Positions 57,931 to 64,000 of a stretch of 64,000 nt of DNA are shown piece after piece (the stretch's first letter is position 1; each line of letters begins with the position of its first letter). The position numbers were made by a program, and so were the translations under genes. The notes under the pieces were generated by a model. It ran no database searches, was not told the origin of the DNA, and saw nothing but the letters and a program-made list of their open reading frames with translations. This stretch comes from Nageia nagi (Eukaryota > Pinophyta), in assembly GCA_050084985.1 (NCBI GenBank), contig JBITNC010000001.1, positions 119,474,001 to 119,538,000 on the forward strand, in the 5' to 3' direction.

Positions 57931-59125
57931 GGAGATTAAAGTTGCATGCCTTGAAGTTTATGATGATAGATGACCATATGCATAGAAAAAATTTTGATCA
58001 AACCCCATTAAGATGTATGACTCATGATGAATCTTTGAGAATATTGCATGAATTCTATTATGAATTCTCTAGCAAGCATTTTAGTGGACCAACTACAACA
58101 ACAAAAGTTTTACAAGCTAGGTATTATTGGCCCACCATATTTCAAGATTCATTCAATAATTTTTAGGAATGTGACAAATGTAGCATATTTATGGGAAAAA
58201 TAAGGCAAGATGCAATGCCTCTTAAACTTGTGATAGTTGAGGAACCCTTTCCATAATAGGGCATGGACTTCATGGGTGTTATAAACCTAAATTCCTCAAC
58301 AAGCCATAAGTTCATCCTAATTACAATAGAATATTTTACCAGATAGTTAGAAGTAATGCCATGTAAGAATCTAGATCAAAAGTGATGATAGAAATGATCA
58401 AAAGGATAATCACTTACTTTGGAATCCCATAGACTATTATCTTAGACAATGGCCCAACATTTATTAGAGGTGACTTGTCAAACTTTATTGTTGAATATAG
58501 GATATACTAGTTATTCTCTTCAAATTATTACCCATAAGGTAATGGGTTATGTTTATCAACTAATAAGAACCTAACTTGAACCATCAAAAGAATAATTGAG
58601 GGGAATCTCAGATAGTGGCATACACAACTAGACTTTACACTATGGATAGATAAAATTAGTATTAAATCAATAATCAAAACATCCCCATATCCACTACTAT
58701 ATGGGAAAATACCTATGTTTCCAATACACATTAAGTTATTAGTATTAAAAATCTTATAAGACATGGAGAACCATGACTTTGAGCCACTACAATCAAGGTA
58801 TAATCAGCTCCTAAACTTGGAGAAAGATAAAAACAAAGCATATGAGTCATTTCAACATTTCCAACACATTTTCAAGAAATGGTTTGATAAGAAAAAGTCT
58901 TCCTAGGTGAAATTTGAACTAGGTTATATTGTACTCAAGTGGGATGAAGAGAGAGCAAAGCCTAGAAGACACCAAAAATTCAACTATCTATGGAGCAAGC
59001 CTTATAACATCACTCAATCCATGCAAAGTAATGCATTCAAGTTGCAAGACATCATCAGGTCTTGAGAATTACCTACAATTAATAGGATCTATTTGAAGCA
59101 TTACCAAGTGATAGGGTGATCTTGT
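57931..59125 (+). pseudogene. Second Tat element integrase
   Basis: A zinc-binding HHCC remnant is visible: ILHEFYYEFSSKHFSGPTTT then ARYYWPTIFQDSF, then ECDKCSIF (58040-58190). The DDE core shows GMDFMGVINL near 58260-58290, ILDNGPTFIRGD near 58440-58475 and, in place of the usual GQAEATNK, GNGLCLSTNK, so the catalytic Glu appears lost. A basic C-terminal region with FELGYIVLKWDEERAKPR (58915-58965) ends near 59119. It would have joined element DNA to the genome; as seen it is inactive. Confidence 0.83.
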
Positions 59126-59629
59126 AGCACCCGCTAGAAACTATATAGTGTATATAATTTCAAAAAAATAGCATGTTATAAGGTTTGTACATATTCTAGA
59201 TATAGCTTCCAGAAAATAGGTAACCATTGATGCTCAACATTAATTTAGCATGATATAGAATTAATTTCTATGTGTTGCTAAGCTAAAATTGAATAGGGTA
59301 GCATTTAAGAAAATATTTTCTTAGATTTCTCAAACTATCATATAGGTACCCTAATTTAAATTTGGCATGCTCCATACCTACTCATCCCACTTATGGTATC
59401 CCAGTTCATACAATGCATGAATATTGATACCCTAAACATTAATTACCATTAATAGAAGTCTTACAAACTTTATATGAATAAAATATCTTGCTTATCCTCT
59501 AATTCAATACTTAGCCATTTTTGAGCATACTAGTTTCTAGAGTGACCAAAGCTTATAATTTGTAGAGCTAAGTTGAGTAAGGAGATATAGAATTGCAAGA
59601 CCTTATATACTATATATTATAATTCTCAA
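59126..59629 (+). other. Non-coding spacer after pol
   Basis: About 500 bases of AT-rich DNA between integrase and the downstream ORF region. I see no RNA structure or repeat in it. Confidence 0.5.
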
Positions 59630-62600
59630 ATGCAAACTAGAGGTTCTAAAAAGAGTGTTGACACCATGGTAACTTTCAAATCGTCAACTCTAGCTAAAAT
59701 AGAGCAATTCAATGCTGACCTAATAGCCATGCAAGAGGAATACATTGAGAACACTCTAGGGGTAAAATAGACTAATATGGGGGTGATAAATCACATTAAT
59801 ACATGGAGGGTTTACCCCAATCACATCCTTTTGTAACATATAAGCCTAGAAGTTACTAAAAAAAGGAAATCATTAGCATAGTCAAAGAGAGACATAATGA
59901 TTCATTAAGGCCTAGCTTATTATGTGCTCTATGAATCATTCAGTTACCCCAAGCTATTGTATTTAATGGCACATAGGCATAACCAAAAAAGTTATTAGAT
60001 AGGAATGTTCAAGGACCAAGTGCAAGGAAAAGAGTTAAAGCCAAATTTGAAGCAATACTAGACTACTCCCCTAGTTTTATTCTTCAAGTATTTGTTATCC
60101 TAATTGATTAGACTTTCCATGTGAAGTAGATTGATTTAAAAAGAGAGGAGAATGATTTCTATAGTAATGAAGATGAAATGATAAACTAGATTCATGAGAG
60201 ATATTAGAGAAATAAAACCACATAGCTTTGGCTAAGCTATGACATTATTATATTTAAAAATAAGAAGGATAGAGAGGTGTTATAGATATCAATAATCATC
60301 CTAGGGAAGAAAATTCAAATAGAAGCAGATGAAGCCATAGTGGGTATGGCTTATCATAGAGGCACATGTTTGATATAATTTTTTGGATTTTATTTCAAAT
60401 GAGATAAAGAGATGTCTTTTCAAAATCAAAAAATTTTATTTTAGACACTTTTTGTATCTTTGGCTCTTAGCCCATCAAAATCTTGATAAACTTATGGAGG
60501 TAGGGTTTTTGATTGAGTTTATGAATCCAATTAATAGACCAATACCAATTGATTTGAGGGTGCTAGTATTAATCAAGTTGCATGGATCATATTTTGAGTT
60601 CATAAAAACTTTGTATTCAATAATAGTGCAAATGTTGACATAAAGAATCCCTAGCAAACTATGCAAGAGTGCTATGTAGGACCTACAAGGAGGAAACAAA
60701 ATTGATGATTGGTACTTTTCCAAAGATCACACCATGATTATGAGGTATGGGTATTTTGAAAAATCTTTTTTCTTTCCTAAGTATGTAACCATTTAGCTAT
60801 ATTCCAAAGAGATTGGTAGGAAAATATGTGCCATTAAGACCAAGTATGGGTCTAGGGGTAGTTTCAAATCTATTGTAGATATACTAACTTCTACTAAAAA
60901 TTTCACTCTTTTAGAAGTAATTTGTAAAGATAGTGTAGCAAAATTTATTGTACAAAATTTTAAACTAGATTCCCCATGGATGTATGATTCTTCAAGAGAG
61001 ATGATAAAAGTAATAAGGTCAAAAAATAAGCATCTAGCCTTTACAAATGAGTATAGATCTCATGTGTAATATTTTGTAAATAAAACTAAGCAAGAAGTAT
61101 AAATGTACTTTGAATGGGGATTTACACCCCTAAAAAAGGTCTAAATGACCCTCTAGGGATAAAAAAATATAGAAACTAGAAAAATAAGTGGTAAGACTTT
61201 ACCCTTGATCCATATGTCCTCACCTAACTAACAAATTTGGTTTGGGGCCCCAATAAAATCTATTATTTCACAAAATTTAGATTTGAACATACAACAAAGA
61301 TTCATCATATTGAAAATGAATTATTTGAAAAATTTAAATATGATAAATTTTAGGAGGCTAAATATTCTAAAGATCCTTGGCCAAAATTTGGTGAGCCTCT
61401 TCCTTCTAAATTTTAAGGAAAATTAGTTATAGGAGTGAAACAAATAGAGGTTGGACAACCATCCAGCTTGTAAGAGTTTGAAAAAAAGAGAGAATAAAAT
61501 CTTTTATATTCTACTAATACTTCCTAGGATTCTTCTTTGAAAAATAGAAGGAGAGTTTATAACCTTACTCAAAAATAATAAACCCTAAAGAAAGAGAAAA
61601 AACCATTAATGAAACCCCACACCACACAGCCCAAGTCATAAAGAAGTGTGCTTGTACCTCCAAAAATCATAGAAGAAACTTCAAGGGATATGGAAAAAAA
61701 GTTATAAATATTTAATATAAACAAATTGCAAGAGACTCAAAGTATAGATATTGGTGCTCAAGGATAACTCTAAAAAAAAGAAGTCTCAAAAAATAAAGAA
61801 GCCCCAAAAAAGGAACACATGCAAATTCAACAAGGTGGGGGAAATGTACTTAGAGTAGGTGGATCTATAGTAGCTATGCCCAAAGGTGGGCTAAGTGATG
61901 ATGGTTATGATGATGATGATGATAATGAATCTCAAAGGAAAAAAGACTCATACCCAATGGATAAAGATGATGATAAACATAAGGTCATGGAGGAAGTAGA
62001 AAAAGAAATAGAAATTCAGCATGTTACACCTCTAAAATAGTTAGAACCCATTCAATAGGTCATAGTGACCACTTCAAGTGTAAATAATTATCCTCATTTT
62101 TTAATTCTTACAGCATCCTAGGATGAGGTTAAATAAATTTTTTCTACACAAATTATAGAACCCATTGTTTGGGAAACTTTTATTAATAAACCTACTGTGC
62201 TTCCTAAGCAACAGTCAAGAATTTTGAGTAAAGTAATAAAAATAGAAGATATTAAGATAGCATAGATGTATTTCAAAGAAGGATAATTATATACTACTCC
62301 CATGGCTATAATTGATGTGAATATGTAGAGTGCTCTAGCAATTAACCAATCCAAGTTCCTTATGAATACTTTAATGGTGATCGATAAAAGTCTTCAAGAA
62401 ATAGAGACTAAGATAGATAAATTGAATAAGAAAATTGATAAATATAAGAAAAATTACTCCCTTAAAGATAAAAAAGTGGTTGGATTGTAGAATAAAAACA
62501 AAGACCTACTTGCAAAACTTGGTAAGCAAAGATCAAAATTTGATAAGAGCTTGACAAAAATAAAGGCTAAGTTAGATAATGAAAATCAAACTATACAAGG

Positions 62601-63426
62601 TCTTAAAGCTTAAGCTATAGTTATAGATGGCCAAAAGATCAAGCAAGTTGAGGCTAATTTCCAAACTATCATAGTAGTTAATAAGGTATTATTTGATGAT
62701 AATTCAAAACTATTGCTGATGATAAAAGGCTTTCAAAAATCCTTAGTGGAGCAAGTTAAAGATAGGATGGTGACCTTATCATATTTACATTTGTTAAAAG
62801 AATAGACATTACAAGCCATAAAATAGTTCAACACACATACCACATTCCACTAGTGGGCTTTAGATATACTAAGATTAGTTATTAAGAAAAACAAGAGTTC
62901 ACTAAGAGTCTTGACTAAGAAAGACATAGCTACCATTACTCCTAGGCCAAGATAGTCATATTTGAGGAGGATATGAGATATAGGTGACTACAAGATTTGG
63001 TGTTCAATATAGACATTGGTAAACACCATCTCACAATAGAGCTAAGATTGATCAACAAATTCTTTAATTCTTTGATTGAAATGAAAGATCCCAAATTATG
63101 GGAAGAAGTAAATGTATAGGTTAGTGCTACCAGTTGGGTATCTAATAATATTCAATTTCTTAAGCAATCTTTATTTGAGAATAAATATTAGATTTAGAAT
63201 AAACAAATTACCATACTCAAAAAAAATCATAAGGTTTCTACATGCTAGGAGGTTAGAGAATGTTCTAATAAGTTTCAGAGTAGATACTGTAAAGATTCAA
63301 GTGTCCCCTATTCTATCACAAGTCAACTATCAAGACCTTAATGATTTGAATAAGAAGATGCACCCCTTCCTCCCAATAGAGATAATTACACCACTTGATA
63401 CCCCTAATAAATCTACATCTAAATAG
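59630..63426 (+). pseudogene. Long unrecognised ORF region between integrase and 3' LTR
   Basis: ATG at 59630 (MQTRGSKKSVDTM) opens a frame that stays in register with occasional stops to about 61150. It then shifts and continues from about 61750 to near the end. Conceptual length is about 1,200 residues. The first part contains phrases such as GRKICAIKTKYGSRGSFKSI and KFIVQNFKLDSPWMYDSSRE (60810-60990) that match no family I know. An Asp-rich stretch lies at about 61895-61930. A predicted coiled coil spans about 62345-62760 (IETKIDKLNKKIDKYKKNY and following heptads). I found no clear transmembrane segment. The position is that of env-like or other accessory ORFs in some plant Ty3/gypsy elements, but nothing supports an envelope role. 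Confidence 0.55.
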
Positions 63427-63459
63427 GTTACTAGAAGTAATAAGTAGTGGGTCTTATTC

Positions 63460-63475
63460 TCCAATAGGGGGAGAC
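63460..63475 (+). other. Candidate polypurine tract of the second Tat element
   Basis: The purine run agggggaga near 63464-63472 lies about 22 bases before the 3' LTR start. It is the best plus-strand primer candidate, though not directly adjacent. Confidence 0.5.
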
Positions 63476-63495
63476 CCTAAGAGTAGCCAAAAGAT

Positions 63496-64000
63496 TGTAT
63501 TCTTCCAAAATTGCACTCTAGGTTGTGGTAACATACTATCTTTCTTTTATTTTCTCATTCTTTTTAGAAAATTATTTCTATTCAAACTCTCTTCCTTTTA
63601 AAATTAAATTTTAGTCTTCTATTAGCCCCAAGACTAAAGAATTTTGGGTGTTGTTAAGATCTAGCTATTGTATGTATAATTCAATAATTGTATATATGGG
63701 TCTTTATCTTTGATATTTTTGGCTTGTAAATTTCTATTCAAAGTCGATTAGGTGTTGTAATAATTCTTGGGGATTAAACTTAAATCATATTAATAGTCAA
63801 ATGGGATAGGAACTGTATCTATAAAAGAATTATGTATAGGAAGAGGAAATTCTAAGAAGTATCCAAAAGTTGTAAATATAGTGTTCGAGAGTTGTAAATA
63901 CAGTGTTCAAGAGTAAGAGTATTTGTAAATACAATGTTCAAAAGTTTTTAAAAATACATGATCTAAGAGTTTTTGTAAATATAAATCCAAGTTATGTCCA
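63496..64000 (+). repeat. 3' LTR of the second Tat element, truncated by the window
   Basis: Begins TGTATTCTTCC and aligns with 50935-51495, including the block gatctagctattgtatgtat. It has three minisatellite units against six in the 5' LTR. About 505 of an expected ~2,000 bases are visible. Confidence 0.9.

Larger units (their letters stand above)
50935..64000 (+). mobile_element. Second Tat-type Ty3/gypsy element, 3' LTR cut by the window end
   Basis: The 5' LTR (50935-53004) and the first 505 bases of the 3' LTR (63496 on) match. Between them lie gag, protease, an archaeal-type RNase H, RT, RNase H, integrase, and a long downstream ORF region. Protease, the pre-RT RNase H and the KKALQSFLGHINFVRKF block are all typical of a Tat subgroup. 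The TSD cannot be tested because the end is outside the window. All frames are broken. Confidence 0.92.

Noticed and set aside
59630-63426. Envelope-like gene
   Set aside because: The position fits, but I see no signal peptide, no clear transmembrane segment and no fusion-type motif; the coiled coil alone is not evidence.
1-64000. CRISPR array, bacterial operons, tRNA or rRNA genes
   Set aside because: No direct-repeat/spacer pattern, no ribosome-binding-site-led gene strings and no tRNA cloverleaf or rRNA sequence was recognised; the content is plant nuclear retroelement DNA.

Overview
This window looks like nuclear DNA from a seed plant: roughly 30% GC by eye, almost no CpG, and nearly all of it decayed retrotransposon. 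I see no intact host gene, no rRNA or tRNA gene and nothing prokaryotic. The family mix (Tat and chromovirus Ty3/gypsy, Ty1/copia, an L1-type LINE, a DYW-class PPR relic, a plant mobile domain gene) fits a large gymnosperm-type genome. The low GC and C-to-T decay would suit a gnetophyte such as Welwitschia, but that is only a guess.

Region 1 (1-35700) is a nest four elements deep, solved from LTR pairs and target-site duplications (TSDs). An L1-type LINE (about 2690-4527 and 34334-35700) was hit by a Ty1/copia element (4528-34333). The gag of that element was hit by a Ty3/gypsy chromovirus (5759-30340, TSD acaag). The reverse transcriptase (RT) gene of the chromovirus was hit by a Tat-lineage Ty3/gypsy element (8532-27317, TSD gaatg). 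All three LTR elements lie on the + strand, and LTR divergence falls from outer to inner.

The inner Tat element is the most interesting object. Besides gag-protease and a pol with two RNase H domains, it carries: a coiled-coil-rich extension of about 500 residues on gag; structured leader repeats; an extra sense ORF after integrase (19141-20360) built from a repeated domain I do not recognise; a stretch with several hairpins, including four copies of an 85-nt foldback; and, on the opposite strand, a two-exon gene for a plant mobile domain protein (22764-25333). A 14-bp palindrome family, GATCRTCGAYGATC, recurs in its LTRs, leader and antisense intron.

Region 2 (35700-50934) holds a DYW-class PPR pseudogene (37370-40221) and a PPR-like tandem array (40610-40935, resuming at 49159). 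The array is split by a minus-strand, copia-like, non-autonomous LTR element (40936-49158, TSD gataa), which itself contains a second such element (42448-46783). A foldback element lies at 50059-50162.

Region 3 (50935-64000) is another Tat-type element whose 3' LTR runs off the window. Its archaeal-type RNase H lies before RT, and a long coiled-coil ORF region lies between integrase and the 3' LTR.

Every protein-coding region is broken by stops and frameshifts. Many stops sit where family motifs expect Gln, Arg or Trp, as expected if methylated cytosines were deaminated after silencing. The window is therefore mainly a record of layered, silenced insertions.
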